In this document: piece by piece, positions 16,810 through 27,678 of the stretch
How the letters are laid out: every line of letters starts with the position of its first letter
How positions within the stretch are numbered: position 1 is the first letter of the stretch
DNA from: Lysinibacillus pakistanensis
GTDB lineage: Bacteria > Bacillota > Bacilli > Bacillales_A > Planococcaceae
Direction of reading: 5' to 3'
Length of the DNA: 64,000 nt
Assembly: GCF_030123245.1 (NCBI RefSeq)
Contig: NZ_CP126101.1
Location: 2,726,501-2,790,500, forward strand
Program-made: the position numbers and the translations under genes
The notes under the pieces: model-generated
Database searches by the model: none
Told to the model about the DNA's origin: nothing
Seen by the model: the letters and a program-made list of their open reading frames with translations, nothing else

Positions 16810-17548
16810 AAGCATCATCCTTTTCTTCTTTTAAAAACATAAATAATTGCTCTTTTAATGCTGTAAATGTCTCAGAATGACGAATCTTCTCTTGTCGTGG
16901 TCGTGCAAAAGGAACAATTATTTCTTTTTTAATTGTTGCTGGCCGTTTTGATAGCACAATAATCCGATCTGCCAAAAATAGCGCTTCCTCAATACTATGG
17001 GTAACAAATAAAATGGATTTTCGATATTTTTCCCAAATGGATAATAGCCAAGCCTGCATTTCCAGTCTCGTAAACTCATCTAGTGCAGAAAATGGCTCAT
17101 CTAAGCATAATATAGGCTTGTCACTAACTATTGCACGGATAAAGGACACTCGTTGTTGCATACCGCCAGATAGCTCATTCGGATAGGCATTAATAAATGA
17201 AGCAAGACCCACTTTTGCTAACCACTCCTTGGCAAGTTCCACATTCGGCTTTTGCTGAAGCTCCTCTACAATTGTGACATTTTCTAAAATGGTTCGCCAT
17301 GGTAGTAAGCAGGGTTGCTGAGGCATATAGCCAATAGTTCCTCTTTTTTGCTGTATATCTGTACCATCTAATAAAATGGCTCCCTTATCAATAGAAGAAA
17401 CACCACCAATTAGTTGAAATAGCGTGCTTTTCCCGCTACCAGATGGACCAATGATTGCCACAAATTCACCGTCCTTTACCTCAAAGGATAAATCTTGAAT
17501 GACCTGAAGAGAATCAAAGGATTTATCAATATTTTGAACGCTTAGCAT
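16799..17548 (-). CDS. thiZ: ABC transporter ATPase, pyrimidine precursor uptake
   Basis: 250-residue ABC ATPase of the nitrate/taurine/HMP type. Walker A is GPSGSGKST, the signature is LSGGMQQR, Walker B is ILCLDEP and the switch is THSIEEA. It would power the ThiX permease. It overlaps the permease gene by 23 bases and the hydrolase gene by about 11, so the operon is tightly coupled. The name follows the ThiXYZ system, given the riboswitch and the ThiY-like binding protein. Confidence 0.88.
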   Translation of the reverse strand: MLSVQNIDKSFDSLQVIQDLSFEVKDGEFVAIIGPSGSGKSTLFQLIGGVSSIDKGAILLDGTDIQQKRGTIGYMPQQPCLLPWRTILENVTIVEELQQKPNVELAKEWLAKVGLASFINAYPNELSGGMQQRVSFIRAIVSDKPILCLDEPFSALDEFTRLEMQAWLLSIWEKYRKSILFVTHSIEEALFLADRIIVLSKRPATIKKEIIVPFARPRQEKIRHSETFTALKEQLFMFLKEEKDDAYVD

Positions 17549-18299
17549 GGAATCCTCTCCCCTTCACAATGATTTTTTCTAGCAGTCGAATAGCGCTAAA
17601 TAACACTAAACTTAAGCATATAATAGCCAAAATGGCCACAAACACACGATCTGTACGAAATGATGACTGTGCCAATGTCATATAGACTCCTATCCCCTTT
17701 TTAGCACCTAGCCATTCCGCAATAACAGCCCCCATAACGCTGTAGGTAGCGGCAATTTTAATGCCCGAAAAAATAGATGGGTATGCAAATGGCCATTCTA
17801 GCTTCCAAAAGGTTTGTGCCTTTGTTGCCCCAATCATCTCAAAATAATGCTTCAACTCTGGTGAGGTTTGACGAAAGCCATCCATTGCTGCAATAACAAT
17901 CGGAAAAAAGCATACCAGGCAAATAATGATAAGCTTAGGTAATAAACCAAAGCCAAACCAAATAATTAACAAGGGCGCTAGGACAAGTATTGGAACGTTT
18001 TGTGACATAATAAGAATGGGATAAAATAGCTCTCGAATAAATGAAAAACGATGTAGGAGAACAGCAACTGCTAGTCCACAACATATGCCAATCGTAAGTC
18101 CTAGTAAAGCTAATTGTACTGTTGCAAAGGCATGAGGCATAAATGTTTCAAACGATCGTATCCCTTCTGTTAAAATAGCACTTGGTGACGGTAATAACCA
18201 ATGTGGGATGTCTGCTAAACGCACGATTAGCTCCCATATGAATAAGAGGAAGGCGATAAAAATTATCGACCTTCCCTTTTGTATTGCCTGCTTCATCAC
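17526..18299 (-). CDS. thiX: ABC transporter permease, pyrimidine precursor uptake
   Basis: 257-residue membrane protein with about six segments. The binding-protein-dependent permease EAA loop is seen near EMIGATKAQTFWKLEWPFA. It is the channel of the transporter whose ATPase follows and whose binding protein precedes. It overlaps both flanking genes. Confidence 0.88.
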   Translation of the reverse strand: MMKQAIQKGRSIIFIAFLLFIWELIVRLADIPHWLLPSPSAILTEGIRSFETFMPHAFATVQLALLGLTIGICCGLAVAVLLHRFSFIRELFYPILIMSQNVPILVLAPLLIIWFGFGLLPKLIIICLVCFFPIVIAAMDGFRQTSPELKHYFEMIGATKAQTFWKLEWPFAYPSIFSGIKIAATYSVMGAVIAEWLGAKKGIGVYMTLAQSSFRTDRVFVAILAIICLSLVLFSAIRLLEKIIVKGRGFHAKRSKY

Positions 18300-18586
18300 T
18301 GGTATTTCTCCGTTAATGTATCCATTGTAATACCGGATGGTTGATATAAAATTTTCACTTGTGTAATAACATTGATGGCACCAAGCTCTATCATCTTAAT
18401 ATTCATTCGTTCAATAATTTGTAATAACGTTGTCAGCTCACCCTCCATTGTTGTTTCTAAAGGGTGCACCTCATATTTCACGCCTGAGGCATCAATAATA
18501 GCAATGGCCGCATCAACAAATGGAATAACATCTTCATATTTTTCTGTTTTCGGAATAATTTGCACACTGATTAATGAGTTTGCCAT
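18296..18586 (-). CDS. MTH1187/YkoF-like thiamine-binding protein
   Basis: 96-residue protein of the MTH1187/DUF77 fold (SLISVQIIPKTEKYEDVIPF; YEVHPLETTMEGEL), a ferredoxin-like domain found to bind thiamine or its precursors (YkoF, YqgV). It sits between the binding protein and permease genes and overlaps the latter by 4 bases. It is cytosolic, with no signal peptide. It may pass on, or sense, the imported pyrimidine; this is inference. Confidence 0.8.
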   Translation of the reverse strand: MANSLISVQIIPKTEKYEDVIPFVDAAIAIIDASGVKYEVHPLETTMEGELTTLLQIIERMNIKMIELGAINVITQVKILYQPSGITMDTLTEKYQ

Positions 18587-18587
18587 G

Positions 18588-19586
18588 TTACTTCGTCTCC
18601 TTTTTCGGTAAAAAGTCGTTTGTAAATGCTTGTTCTGCGTTAAATTCGCCCTCTAAAACGTTGTTGCTAGTCATCCACTTCGCATAGTTTTCCCAGACAG
18701 CTAGCTTTTGCTCGCCCCATTGAGCAGCGTCATCCTGATATTTATCTGCCAGCCACTCCTGACTTTTATGCACAAGATCTTTATCTAAATCAGGTACTGC
18801 CTCAAGTAAAACATCTGCCGCCTCACTTGGATTACTGATCGCGTATTCATAGCCCTTTGCCACGGCAGCGACAAATGCTTCAACGGTCTTTGGATCATCC
18901 TTAATCATTTTTTCATTTGTAGCAAGAACGGGTGTATAATAATCCAGTTGGTCACTATAATCTGTTAAATACAGCATGTTCAGTTTTTCACCACGAAGCT
19001 CAGCTTCAATCCCAGTCCAAGCATAATAAATCCATGCAAAATCAATATCTTTTTTCATCATTGTAAAGAAATCTATATCACCAGCATTAATAATATCTAA
19101 TTTATTAATATCCGCATTTTCAGTTTGCATTAATGATTGTAGTACGGCCTGCTCTAATGGAGCTCCCCAGCCGCCATATGTTTTCCCTTCAAATTTCTTC
19201 GGTGATGTAATGCCTTTAGAAGCTATTGAGGCAAAGCCAGAAGTATTATGCTGAATAATCGCTGCAATCGATACTAGAGGTACACCCTGTACACGAGCCT
19301 GTGTAATTCCCTCCTGATAGCTTACGCCAAATTGTGCCTTGCCAGATGCTACAAGCTGATCCGCTCCTGCGTCACCAGGTTGTAATATATCAACATCTAA
19401 GCCCTGCTCTTCAAAATAACCTAATTTCTTAGCAACATATAACCCTGTATGATTTGTATTTGGTGCCCAATCGAGTACAACAGATATCTTTTTCAATGCA
19501 TGCTCATCCTTGTTGGCATCCTTTTTTTCGCTACAGCCCGCTAATGTTAAAAGGGTAGCCATAAGAACCAATAACCATTTTTTCAT
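18588..19586 (-). CDS. thiY: HMP/formylaminopyrimidine-binding lipoprotein
   Basis: 332-residue extracellular binding protein of the NMT1/THI5-like family. The lipobox is LTLAGC (C18). Family features include VVLDWAPNTNHTGLYVAKKL, QPGDAGADQLVASGKAQFGV and YGGWGAPLE. ThiY binds the pyrimidine moiety of thiamine breakdown products and feeds ThiXZ. First gene of the riboswitch-controlled operon. Confidence 0.92.
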   Translation of the reverse strand: MKKWLLVLMATLLTLAGCSEKKDANKDEHALKKISVVLDWAPNTNHTGLYVAKKLGYFEEQGLDVDILQPGDAGADQLVASGKAQFGVSYQEGITQARVQGVPLVSIAAIIQHNTSGFASIASKGITSPKKFEGKTYGGWGAPLEQAVLQSLMQTENADINKLDIINAGDIDFFTMMKKDIDFAWIYYAWTGIEAELRGEKLNMLYLTDYSDQLDYYTPVLATNEKMIKDDPKTVEAFVAAVAKGYEYAISNPSEAADVLLEAVPDLDKDLVHKSQEWLADKYQDDAAQWGEQKLAVWENYAKWMTSNNVLEGEFNAEQAFTNDFLPKKETK

Positions 19587-19691
19587 GCTGATTCCTCCCA
19601 GTAAATAGTGTGAAAGTGTTCATGAATGAATGTTTTAACCAGAAGAAAGCGTATTTATGGATTGTCTGCACCCAAGACATGTACATTTAAC

Positions 19692-19850
19692 AAAAAAACG
19701 CCCAGGATTTCTCCCAGACGTTGTCAATCAATATCAAAAATTTACTTTTTTTGAATAGATGTTCCCTACGCTGGTACGAGCCAAATCAGGTTCAAAGGGT
19801 CAGCGTCTAACGGACACAATCTCAGCTGGCAACTACCAGCCCCCCTACAT
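19692..19850 (-). promoter_or_regulatory. TPP riboswitch with terminator
   Basis: On the minus strand the aptamer (about 19763-19848) carries GCTGAGA, then TTGAACCTGATTTGGCTC and CAGCGTAGGGA, which is the THI-box consensus. Downstream, at 19692-19722, CGTCTGGGAG / CCTGGGCG with seven T forms a terminator, so TPP should cause premature termination of the thi operon. Confidence 0.95.
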
Positions 19851-19877
19851 TCTTTCCATATGAACTTTTCGATGATT

Positions 19878-19907
19878 ATTATACCCATATCTCACTGCAA
19901 ATGACAA
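19878..19907 (-). promoter_or_regulatory. Promoter of thi operon
   Basis: Minus strand TTGTCA (19902-19907), 18 bases, TATAAT (19878-19883), just before the riboswitch. Confidence 0.65.
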
Positions 19908-19915
19908 GGCACTAT

Positions 19916-21106
19916 TTAATAATAACGCTGTAAAAATATTTTAATTGCATCATCTTTCGCTTCATGAATTCCATCCTCCGTGAGATACTTTTCATTTAGC
20001 CCAAATACCTGTAATGTTCCTTCCTTTGTATAACGTGGTATTAAAAGAGCTAATGAAACATCTTTAAAGGCGTAAAGTGGTGTTAATGAACCATCTTCTT
20101 CGACTTGATATAATCTAAAGCGGTAATGTTCCTCTTTCGGTATCCATTCGTAAATAGCAAGATTATTTTGATAGGCTGTTAAAGTAAGGGCTTTTTTACC
20201 ATCAAGTTTATGATAGGAGCCATCTACTAAATCAACATATCCTGTCTCTAAGCTATCTTCAGTTCTAAAGGAGGCATAGATTTTATGGTCAGTAAGTGCC
20301 ACGTCATGTATGCCTTTCAAAGGTAAATCGTATTGTTTTTCTTTTTCCGTTCCAACATCATAGAGCGTAAAGCTGACCGTTTCTACTCCATCTTTTTTAA
20401 AGGCTCTTGGTAGGAGCAACTGATTGTCCTGATAAATTGGCTGACTTACTGCACTATTATCAAAGGCTTGTTTAAATTGTTTTACCTCGTTTGTACGCAA
20501 ATTTGTTAAGCTATAAATGGTATGACCTGTCCTTGTGTCAGACATTTCTGTCAGTAGCGTATCATCTTCTAAACCCATAAAAGTTTCCGTAGAAAAGCCT
20601 TTGACCTCTAATGTTTCTCTATTTTTTACAAACACAGAATTCCTATCATCAGCCATCCAAGCAAGCCAATCTTCATTTACTAACATTTCTGAAATAGGGA
20701 ATTCACTTGTTACTTCCGCTTTTTCAATATGTGTATCGAGTGCATAGGAATAAATGGTATTACCCTCGTAATAATAAAAGGAGTTCGTTGCATCATCAAA
20801 GACAGCTGTAGATAATGTATTAGCAGATCGACCAGGGATACTAACTTCTTCATAGGATTGTTCACTTATTTGCGAAATCATCAATTGTTCCTTTATTTCA
20901 TCTATAAATGGATAACTTAGTAATGCTGTAAGTGCTAAAGCTGAAAATCCTACTGCTACGGGCTTCCACACATGTTTTTTTACAGGGGTTTGCTGTTGCT
21001 CAAATCTTACATGAGCAGCTTCTAAAATCTCTTCTTTTTTTTGGGGAGTTAATGCTAATTGATCTGGTATAGTAGCCTTTAATCGATTACGTAAATTCAT
21101 TTCCAT
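19916..21106 (-). CDS. Membrane anti-sigma candidate with large outer domain
   Basis: 396-residue protein. The cytosolic N-terminus (about 45 residues, with LTPQKKEEILEAA) is followed by one membrane segment (KPVAVGFSALALTALLSYPF) and an outer domain of ~330 residues. That domain has repeated beta-blade-like segments (NTIYSYALDTH, GHTIYSLTNLRT, VSFTLYDVGTEK), which look like a beta-propeller. It overlaps the sigma gene by 20 bases, which argues for anti-sigma function. No classic zinc HxxxCxxC motif is visible. The outer domain may sense an envelope signal. Confidence 0.65.
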   Translation of the reverse strand: MEMNLRNRLKATIPDQLALTPQKKEEILEAAHVRFEQQQTPVKKHVWKPVAVGFSALALTALLSYPFIDEIKEQLMISQISEQSYEEVSIPGRSANTLSTAVFDDATNSFYYYEGNTIYSYALDTHIEKAEVTSEFPISEMLVNEDWLAWMADDRNSVFVKNRETLEVKGFSTETFMGLEDDTLLTEMSDTRTGHTIYSLTNLRTNEVKQFKQAFDNSAVSQPIYQDNQLLLPRAFKKDGVETVSFTLYDVGTEKEKQYDLPLKGIHDVALTDHKIYASFRTEDSLETGYVDLVDGSYHKLDGKKALTLTAYQNNLAIYEWIPKEEHYRFRLYQVEEDGSLTPLYAFKDVSLALLIPRYTKEGTLQVFGLNEKYLTEDGIHEAKDDAIKIFLQRYY

Positions 21107-21620
21107 TATAAAATCCCTCCTTTTCTAATTGGATGCCTACTCGTTTTCTCCCTCTTGCTAGCCTTGTTTTCACTGTATTGACTGAACATTGTAAAATGGA
21201 TGCGATATCGGTGATAGATAGTTCATCATAGTAATAAAGCCAAAGGACCTCTCGATATTTCGTTTCTAATGTTGTAATGCTATGAGCAATAACATCCATT
21301 TCCTCCTGCTTTAAAATTTGAGATTCCACTGAAGTAGAGGCTTCCTGCTTTTTAAAAAGATTAGTTAACTCTGTTTTCCGATATGTCCAGCTCTTAAAGT
21401 AATTGTGACACTCGTTGACGACCATACGGTATAAGTAAGTTTTGACACTAGAACGTCCTTCAAATTGCTCCATATGAATGTAATAGCGGATGAATACTTC
21501 CTGTACAATATCCTCTGCCCTTTCTTTACTTTTTACATATGTATAAGCTAGTCGAAGTAAGTAATGACCGTATAAATCCATAACCTCCCGTAAATGTATA
21601 TCTCTTTGTTGTTTCTCCAA
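21087..21620 (-). CDS. ECF sigma factor
   Basis: About 177 residues, with sigma region 2 (RAEDIVQEVFIRYYIH, then RSSVKTYLYRMVVNECHNY) and region 4 (LETKYREVLWLYYYDELSIT, SVNTVKTRLARGRKR). TTG 21620 is the likely start: AAGGGAGGGAATTGC stands just before it, while ATG 21659 lacks a site. Co-transcribed with the downstream membrane protein. A target promoter was not identified. Confidence 0.88.
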   Translation of the reverse strand: MEKQQRDIHLREVMDLYGHYLLRLAYTYVKSKERAEDIVQEVFIRYYIHMEQFEGRSSVKTYLYRMVVNECHNYFKSWTYRKTELTNLFKKQEASTSVESQILKQEEMDVIAHSITTLETKYREVLWLYYYDELSITDIASILQCSVNTVKTRLARGRKRVGIQLEKEGFYNGNEFT

Positions 21621-21740
21621 GCAATTCCCTCCCTTCATCAATTTGTATAAGTTAGACAAAGCACATTGCTCGTTGGTTTCATCTTTTCATTAATTTTATA
21701 TTAATACCATTATTTATCTGGTACTGAACAACAATTAAAG

Positions 21741-21815
21741 AAGGGCACTAAATAACTAAAAAAGTCAATTTGCATCACATTTTTGTGGCAAATCGACTTT
21801 TTTTAGTGTCCTTCT
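21741..21815. terminator. Terminator of topoisomerase IV operon
   Basis: AAAGTCAATTTGC and GCAAATCGACTTT arms flanked on both sides by A/T runs, inside the larger inverted repeat GAAGGGCACTAAA / TTTAGTGTCCTTC. Placed 11 bases after the parC stop on the minus strand. Confidence 0.85.
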
Positions 21816-21825
21816 CATTAAGAGA

Positions 21826-24264
21826 TCAGCTTGGGTTTTGTTCTTTTTTTACTGTTAATACATGTGAAATCTGTCCATCAGTTGCAATATCTACCTTGAA
21901 TGAGCCATTTGAATGACGATCTGCTCGCGTTAATGCTTGTACATCAATAACCTCTTGCACACCTTTTTCAGTTTCAATGATAACATGCTCCTCATCTGTA
22001 GCCTTGACTACTGCAACGATACGATGAGGGTTAGCTTTTAATTCAGTTAACACCTTTAAGCCCCGTTTTGCGCGACTTGCCATCTCAACTTCAGCTACAT
22101 TCATTTTCTTAACAGCACCACGCTGCGTTACAATAACAACATATTCTGTGTCGTTTGGCTGTAAAACATTGATACCCACTAATGCTTCCCCATCTTTTAA
22201 GGTAATTCCTTTAACACCACCAGTTTTGACACCAGTTACTGGTAATTCCTCCGTTGGGAAACGAATCGCATAGGCTGTATCGGTTGTTAATAGTAATTCA
22301 GTGTCATCCGTTACAAAATCTGCAAAAATCATTTCATCGCCAGCTTTAACATTCATTGTCTTTATCGGCTTCGAATAACGGGTAACTGCATAATCTGCTA
22401 AAGGCGAGCGTTTAATTTGTCCATCTTTCGTAGCCGTTAAAATATAAGTATTCGCTTGCTCAAATGTCTCGAAACCATAGACCGCAATAATGGATTCATC
22501 CTCTCCAGTTGGCACAATACTAGAAATATGCTGACCGAGATCCTTCCAGCGAATGTCTGGTAGCTCATGAACAGGCTGATAAATATAATTGCCTCGATTT
22601 GTGAACAGCAGCAGATGATGCTGTGTATTTAAGTTTTCTTCATATAATAAATAATCTGAATCCTTCATCGCAATATCCTGACCATTTGAGGCTGCATGGG
22701 AACGTGTGGAAGTACGTTTAATATAACCATCCTTAGTCACAGTCACGACAACCTCTTCACTTGGTACAAGGACATCTAATGTAATTTTGATTTCTTCAAT
22801 TTCTTGTTCAATTTTCGAACGGCGTGGCTCTGTAAAGCGTTTTTTAATATCAAGCAACTCCTGTTTTATGACGCGGATAAGCTTTGCCTCACTATTAAGA
22901 ATGCCTTCTAGCTTGGCAATTAATTTATTTAATTCATCCTGTTCTTGGCGAAGCTCTGTAATGTCCGTGTTCGTTAAACGGTATAATTGCAAGCTAACGA
23001 TCGCCTCTGATTGTACCTCTGTAAAGTCAAACTTAGTTTGTAAGTTTAATTTCGCATCTTTTTTATCATTTGAAGAACGAATTGTCGCAATTACTTCATC
23101 TAAAATAGACAATGCCTTAATTAAGCCGTCAACGATATGCGAACGATCCTTAGCCTTTTGTAAATCATAGATTGAACGGTTGGTAACGACTTCTTTTTGA
23201 TGTGCAATATACGCATCAAGTAATAATGGCAATGTCATCATCGTTGGACGACGATTATGAATGGCAATCATATTAAAATTATAAGCTACTTGTAAATCTG
23301 TTGTTTTAAATAAATAATTTAAAATACCTTGTCCTGGTACATCTTTTTTCAGTTCAATGACCACACGTAAACCTGTACGATCCGATTCATCACGAATTTC
23401 CGCAATACCTTCTAGACGCTTATCAACACGTTGCTCATCTATTTTTTTAACAAGGTTCGCTTTATTAACATCATATGGCAATTCCGTAATGACAATCTGC
23501 TCTTTGCCACCCTTAATTGGCTCCACAGCGGCTTGTGCACGGACAATGATTTTACCGCGGCCCGTTTCATAAGCTTTTTTGATGCCATCAACACCTTGAA
23601 TAATGCCACCTGTTGGGAAATCTGGACCTTTAATAACGGTCATCAACTCATCAACCGTTGAGTGAGGCTTTTCTAAGCGCATTAGAACCCCGTCAAGCAC
23701 CTCATCAAGAGCATGTGGAGGAATATCAGTTGCATAGCCGGCTGAAATACCTGTTGAGCCATTCACTAGTAAATTCGGGAAGCGTGCTGGTAAAACGGTT
23801 GGCTCCATATCCTGATCATCAAAGTTTGGCACGAATTCAACGGTTTTCTTGCCGATATCACGTAGCATCTCTGCAGCAATAGCTGAAAGTCTTGCTTCCG
23901 TATAACGCATCGCTGCTGGCGGATCACCATCTACTGACCCGTTGTTCCCATGCATTTCAATAAGCATATGACGCGCTTTCCAATCTTGACTCATGCGCAC
24001 CATAGCCTCATAAACTGAGCTATCACCATGAGGATGATAGTTCCCAATTACATTCCCGACTGTTTTAGCGGATTTTCGAAATGGTTTATCATGTGTATTC
24101 CCCTCAGAAAACATTGCATATAATATACGACGCTGCACAGGCTTAAGACCGTCACGTGCATCAGGCAACGCGCGGTCTTGAATAATATATTTACTATAGC
24201 GACCAAAACGGTCACCCATCACTTCTTCTAAAGGTAAATCTTGAAACTTTTCCGTACTACTCAT
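21826..24264 (-). CDS. parC: DNA topoisomerase IV subunit A
   Basis: ParC cleaves and rejoins DNA to unlink daughter chromosomes. 812 residues with the winged-helix QRDR ([17 protein letters not shown]; Ser82 and Glu86 are unsubstituted, so no classical quinolone resistance change is seen), the catalytic Tyr in AMRYTEARL, and a C-terminal beta-pinwheel. It overlaps parE by 4 bases. The parE partner and adjacent plsY identify ParC rather than GyrA. Confidence 0.96.
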   Translation of the reverse strand: MSSTEKFQDLPLEEVMGDRFGRYSKYIIQDRALPDARDGLKPVQRRILYAMFSEGNTHDKPFRKSAKTVGNVIGNYHPHGDSSVYEAMVRMSQDWKARHMLIEMHGNNGSVDGDPPAAMRYTEARLSAIAAEMLRDIGKKTVEFVPNFDDQDMEPTVLPARFPNLLVNGSTGISAGYATDIPPHALDEVLDGVLMRLEKPHSTVDELMTVIKGPDFPTGGIIQGVDGIKKAYETGRGKIIVRAQAAVEPIKGGKEQIVITELPYDVNKANLVKKIDEQRVDKRLEGIAEIRDESDRTGLRVVIELKKDVPGQGILNYLFKTTDLQVAYNFNMIAIHNRRPTMMTLPLLLDAYIAHQKEVVTNRSIYDLQKAKDRSHIVDGLIKALSILDEVIATIRSSNDKKDAKLNLQTKFDFTEVQSEAIVSLQLYRLTNTDITELRQEQDELNKLIAKLEGILNSEAKLIRVIKQELLDIKKRFTEPRRSKIEQEIEEIKITLDVLVPSEEVVVTVTKDGYIKRTSTRSHAASNGQDIAMKDSDYLLYEENLNTQHHLLLFTNRGNYIYQPVHELPDIRWKDLGQHISSIVPTGEDESIIAVYGFETFEQANTYILTATKDGQIKRSPLADYAVTRYSKPIKTMNVKAGDEMIFADFVTDDTELLLTTDTAYAIRFPTEELPVTGVKTGGVKGITLKDGEALVGINVLQPNDTEYVVIVTQRGAVKKMNVAEVEMASRAKRGLKVLTELKANPHRIVAVVKATDEEHVIIETEKGVQEVIDVQALTRADRHSNGSFKVDIATDGQISHVLTVKKEQNPS

Positions 24265-26237
24265 GCTTGGTCCTCCTCTTGTTGGATGAATTCATTGTCT
24301 AAAATATTTGAATCATCCTCCATACCGAAGTTTACATTGGCTTCGATCCATTTACGACGTGGTTCAACTTTATCGCCCATTAATGTTGTAACACGTCGTT
24401 CAGCACGTGCACCATCCTCAATCGTTACACGAATTAATGTGCGTGTTTCTGGGTTCATCGTCGTATCCCACAGCTGGTCTGCATTCATCTCACCAAGACC
24501 TTTATAGCGCTGTAGTATGTAACCCTTTCCAACTTTTTTGATGGCATTCTGTAAATCATTTTCAGTCCAAGCATATTCAATCACTTCTTTTTTACCAGTG
24601 CCCTTAGAAATTTTATACAGTGGTGGTAAGGCAATAAAGACCTTGCCTGCTTCAATTAATGGACGCATGTAACGGTAGAAAAACGTTAATAGCAACACTT
24701 GAATATGTGCACCATCTGTATCGGCATCGGTCATAATAACGACTTTATCATAGGCTGAATCTTCAACAGAGAAATCTGTACCAACACCTGCACCAATAGC
24801 ATGAATAATCGTTGAAATTTCCTCATTTTTCATGATGTCCTGTAGCTTGGCTTTTTCCGTATTAATGACTTTACCGCGCAAAGGTAATATTGCTTGGAAT
24901 GTACGATCACGCCCTTGCTTTGCTGAGCCTCCAGCAGAATCTCCTTCGACTAAATATAGCTCGTTTTTCGCTGCATTGCGAGATTGTGCGGGCGTTAATT
25001 TTCCTGAAAGGATGGTACTGGCCTTTTTGTTCTTTTTGCCATTTCGTGCATCTTCACGTGCTTTACGAGCCGCTTCACGAACTTGCTGTGCACGAATAGC
25101 TTTACGCACAAGGGATGCAGATAGCTCAGCATTTTCCTCTAGTACATATAAAATTTGCTCAGAGACCACACTATCTACGGCAGAACGAGCCTCACTCGTT
25201 CCTAGCTTGCCTTTTGTTTGACCCTCAAATTGTAGTAAATGTTCAGGAATACGTACAGACACAATTGCTGCTAGACCCTCACGAATATCTGTCCCTTCAA
25301 GGTTTTTATCTTTATCTTTTAACAGACCTATCTTTCTTGCGTATTCATTAAATACACGTGTTAATGCTGCTTTTGCGCCTGTTTCATGTGTGCCGCCATC
25401 ACGTGTACGAACATTGTTAACAAAAGACAGAATTGTTTCTGAATAGCCATCGTTATATTGGAATGCAAATTCTACTTCAATATCATCCTGAATCCCTTCC
25501 ACATATTTGACAGGATGAAGAACGTCTTTCTCCTCATTCAAATACGCAACGAAAGCTTCAATGCCGTTCTCATAAAAGAACACATCACCTTTGCCTTCCT
25601 CGCGTTCATCAATTAACTCAATTTTTAAGCCCTTCAATAAAAATGCTGACTCACGTAAACGTTCTGCAAGTGTATCATAATTAAACTTTGTAACAGAGAA
25701 AATCTTGTCATCTGGTAGAAAATGGACTAGAGTACCTGTCTGTTTCGTACTGCCGATTTCTTCAAGTGTCGTAACTGGATGACCACCATTTTCAAAACGT
25801 TGGCAATATTTCTTACCGTCGCGATGTATGGTTACCTCTAAAAATGTTGATAACGCATTAACGACAGAAGAACCTACGCCATGTAAACCGCCACTTGTTT
25901 TATAGCCGCCTTGTCCAAATTTGCCACCAGCATGTAAAACCGTAAAAATAATTTCAGGTGTTGGCTTTCCCATCTTATGCATACCAGTAGGCATTCCACG
26001 ACCGAAGTCTCGCACGCTAATACTTTGATCTTTATGAATCTTGACAATAATATGAGAACCAAAGCCAGCCAATGCTTCATCCACCGCATTATCCACGATT
26101 TCATACACGAGGTGATGAAGACCACGGCCATCTGTAGAACCGATATACATGCCGGGTCTCTTTCGTACCGCTTCTAATCCTTCTAATACTTGTATAGCGT
26201 CATCATTATAGACGCTTGGTGACTGTTTATTCGTCAA
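24261..26237 (-). CDS. parE: DNA topoisomerase IV subunit B
   Basis: ATPase subunit of topoisomerase IV. GHKL ATP site ([41 protein letters not shown]), transducer, and Toprim domain ([36 protein letters not shown]). The start is taken as TTG 26237, because the GGAGGGG site lies inside the longer frame that opens at 26252; this gives 658 residues. Transcribed away from plsY, as in Bacillus. Confidence 0.95.
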   Translation of the reverse strand: MTNKQSPSVYNDDAIQVLEGLEAVRKRPGMYIGSTDGRGLHHLVYEIVDNAVDEALAGFGSHIIVKIHKDQSISVRDFGRGMPTGMHKMGKPTPEIIFTVLHAGGKFGQGGYKTSGGLHGVGSSVVNALSTFLEVTIHRDGKKYCQRFENGGHPVTTLEEIGSTKQTGTLVHFLPDDKIFSVTKFNYDTLAERLRESAFLLKGLKIELIDEREEGKGDVFFYENGIEAFVAYLNEEKDVLHPVKYVEGIQDDIEVEFAFQYNDGYSETILSFVNNVRTRDGGTHETGAKAALTRVFNEYARKIGLLKDKDKNLEGTDIREGLAAIVSVRIPEHLLQFEGQTKGKLGTSEARSAVDSVVSEQILYVLEENAELSASLVRKAIRAQQVREAARKAREDARNGKKNKKASTILSGKLTPAQSRNAAKNELYLVEGDSAGGSAKQGRDRTFQAILPLRGKVINTEKAKLQDIMKNEEISTIIHAIGAGVGTDFSVEDSAYDKVVIMTDADTDGAHIQVLLLTFFYRYMRPLIEAGKVFIALPPLYKISKGTGKKEVIEYAWTENDLQNAIKKVGKGYILQRYKGLGEMNADQLWDTTMNPETRTLIRVTIEDGARAERRVTTLMGDKVEPRRKWIEANVNFGMEDDSNILDNEFIQQEEDQA

Positions 26238-26252
26238 AAAATTCCCCTCCAA

Positions 26253-27056
26253 AAAACAAACGCATGTTCTATTTATCTTCTCTTCCTAATAATAATAGCA
26301 TTTCCTGTCAATAGCTAGCGACAGGCCCAATAAAATTTTTTATTCCTCACAGCTTCTTCGTTTTTAAAAGTAATTATCCGCATTGTCATAAGCTGTTATA
26401 TTCCCTTGACGCAAGGACCTAAGCTTTTGTTGCATAAATCGATTATGCCACAGCGTAATGACATCCAAATTTCTCCATAATCAAGCTCCTCTTAAAAAAT
26501 CATCCGCTACATACGCCCCTTAAGGGTAAAAGTTGTCTGTATCTGAGGCTAAGCTTTCGATACAAGAACATTACCGCTTCAAGATAAGACATCGAATGAC
26601 TAATAACCGATTATAAACTTTCAGCTAAAACAAAGATAGCTCGTGAAGGTTTTCAATTCTTCATGCAGAAGCATTTGATAGCCACTTGAATAAGAGTGGA
26701 TATGTATGAACAACTAAGTGGGTATCTTCTGTCTGACTGATGATTTATACTAGCATTTCCATGAAATTTAAGATAGACTTCTATTCTACCAAAGGAAAGG
26801 ATGATTGACAAAATTGCCATTTTACCTATATTTTTAGAAAAGGATTGTCTTGATGTTAGGATACTCGTGTCAAATAGCCTAACCTCAATCATTATACATA
26901 TCGAAACCCTTGAAAAAATAGTTATCTTTTGTATTGAATTCAAGGAACGTCATGAAATCTCCTTCATGCCGTTGTAGATTATCAAGAAAAAGTGTAAAAT
27001 ACTTGTTACAAACTATTAGTACCAAGTGATGAATTACCAATGAAAGGAGTCCAACT
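26253..27056. other. parE-plsY intergenic region
   Basis: An 800-base gap between divergent genes. A TTGACA on the minus strand near 26308-26313 may be the parE -35. I see no coding frame with a ribosome site, no repeat array and no strong terminator. The 96-codon minus-strand frame at 26653-26943 has no ribosome site and unconvincing composition. The gap is longer than usual for this pair and may hold unrecognisable decayed sequence. Confidence 0.4.
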
Positions 27057-27659
27057 ATGGTAAATGGACTTATTATTTTATGTGCTTATCTAATTGGCTC
27101 TATACCTTCTGGATTATGGATAGGCAAAATTTTTTATAAAACTGACATTCGTGAACATGGTAGTGGTAATCTGGGTGCCACGAATACCTTCCGTATCTTA
27201 GGAAAAACAGCAGGAATTGTCGTAACCATTATGGATGTCTTAAAAGGGACAGCGGCTGTATTGTTAGTAGCACTACCGATATTTTCCGAAGTCTCCATAC
27301 ACTCGTTAATTCTTGGACTTATAGCGGTTATTGGTCATATGTTCCCTATTTTTGCAAGCTTCCGCGGAGGGAAGGCCGTAGCGACATCCGCTGGCGTTCT
27401 CTTAGGATATACATGGCCATTATTTGTCTTACTTTTTATTACGTTCATTGTAATGTTAAAAGTCACAAAGATTGTAAGTTTAACATCCATGATTGCCGCT
27501 TTAGTAGCACTTATTTATTCAATCGTTTATTATTTTGTTACAGGTGATTTTGCGTTAAGCATTTTAGTCGCATGTTTATTCACCTTTATTATTTATCGTC
27601 ACCGCGCAAACATTGGCCGCATTAAAAATGGGACCGAGCCAAAGGTGAAATGGCTGTAG
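27057..27659 (+). CDS. plsY: Glycerol-3-phosphate acyltransferase PlsY
   Basis: PlsY transfers the acyl group from acyl-phosphate to glycerol-3-phosphate, the first step of phospholipid synthesis. 200 residues, five or so membrane segments. Conserved motifs are [32 protein letters not shown] and, near the end, [24 protein letters not shown] stands 11 bases upstream. Divergent from parE, as in B. subtilis (yneS). Confidence 0.96.
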   Translation: MVNGLIILCAYLIGSIPSGLWIGKIFYKTDIREHGSGNLGATNTFRILGKTAGIVVTIMDVLKGTAAVLLVALPIFSEVSIHSLILGLIAVIGHMFPIFASFRGGKAVATSAGVLLGYTWPLFVLLFITFIVMLKVTKIVSLTSMIAALVALIYSIVYYFVTGDFALSILVACLFTFIIYRHRANIGRIKNGTEPKVKWL

Positions 27660-27678
27660 CAAAGAGAGGAGCATTCTA

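Noticed and set aside
22787..25351. Several 70-129-codon + strand frames inside parC and parE
   Set aside because: Shadows of strongly conserved genes on the other strand.
21826..26237. Gyrase (gyrA/gyrB) instead of topoisomerase IV
   Set aside because: The order parE-parC with a 4-base overlap, divergent from plsY, and the protein lengths fit topoisomerase IV.
26653..26943. 96-codon minus-strand frame between parE and plsY
   Set aside because: No ribosome site, unconvincing composition, no recognisable motif.
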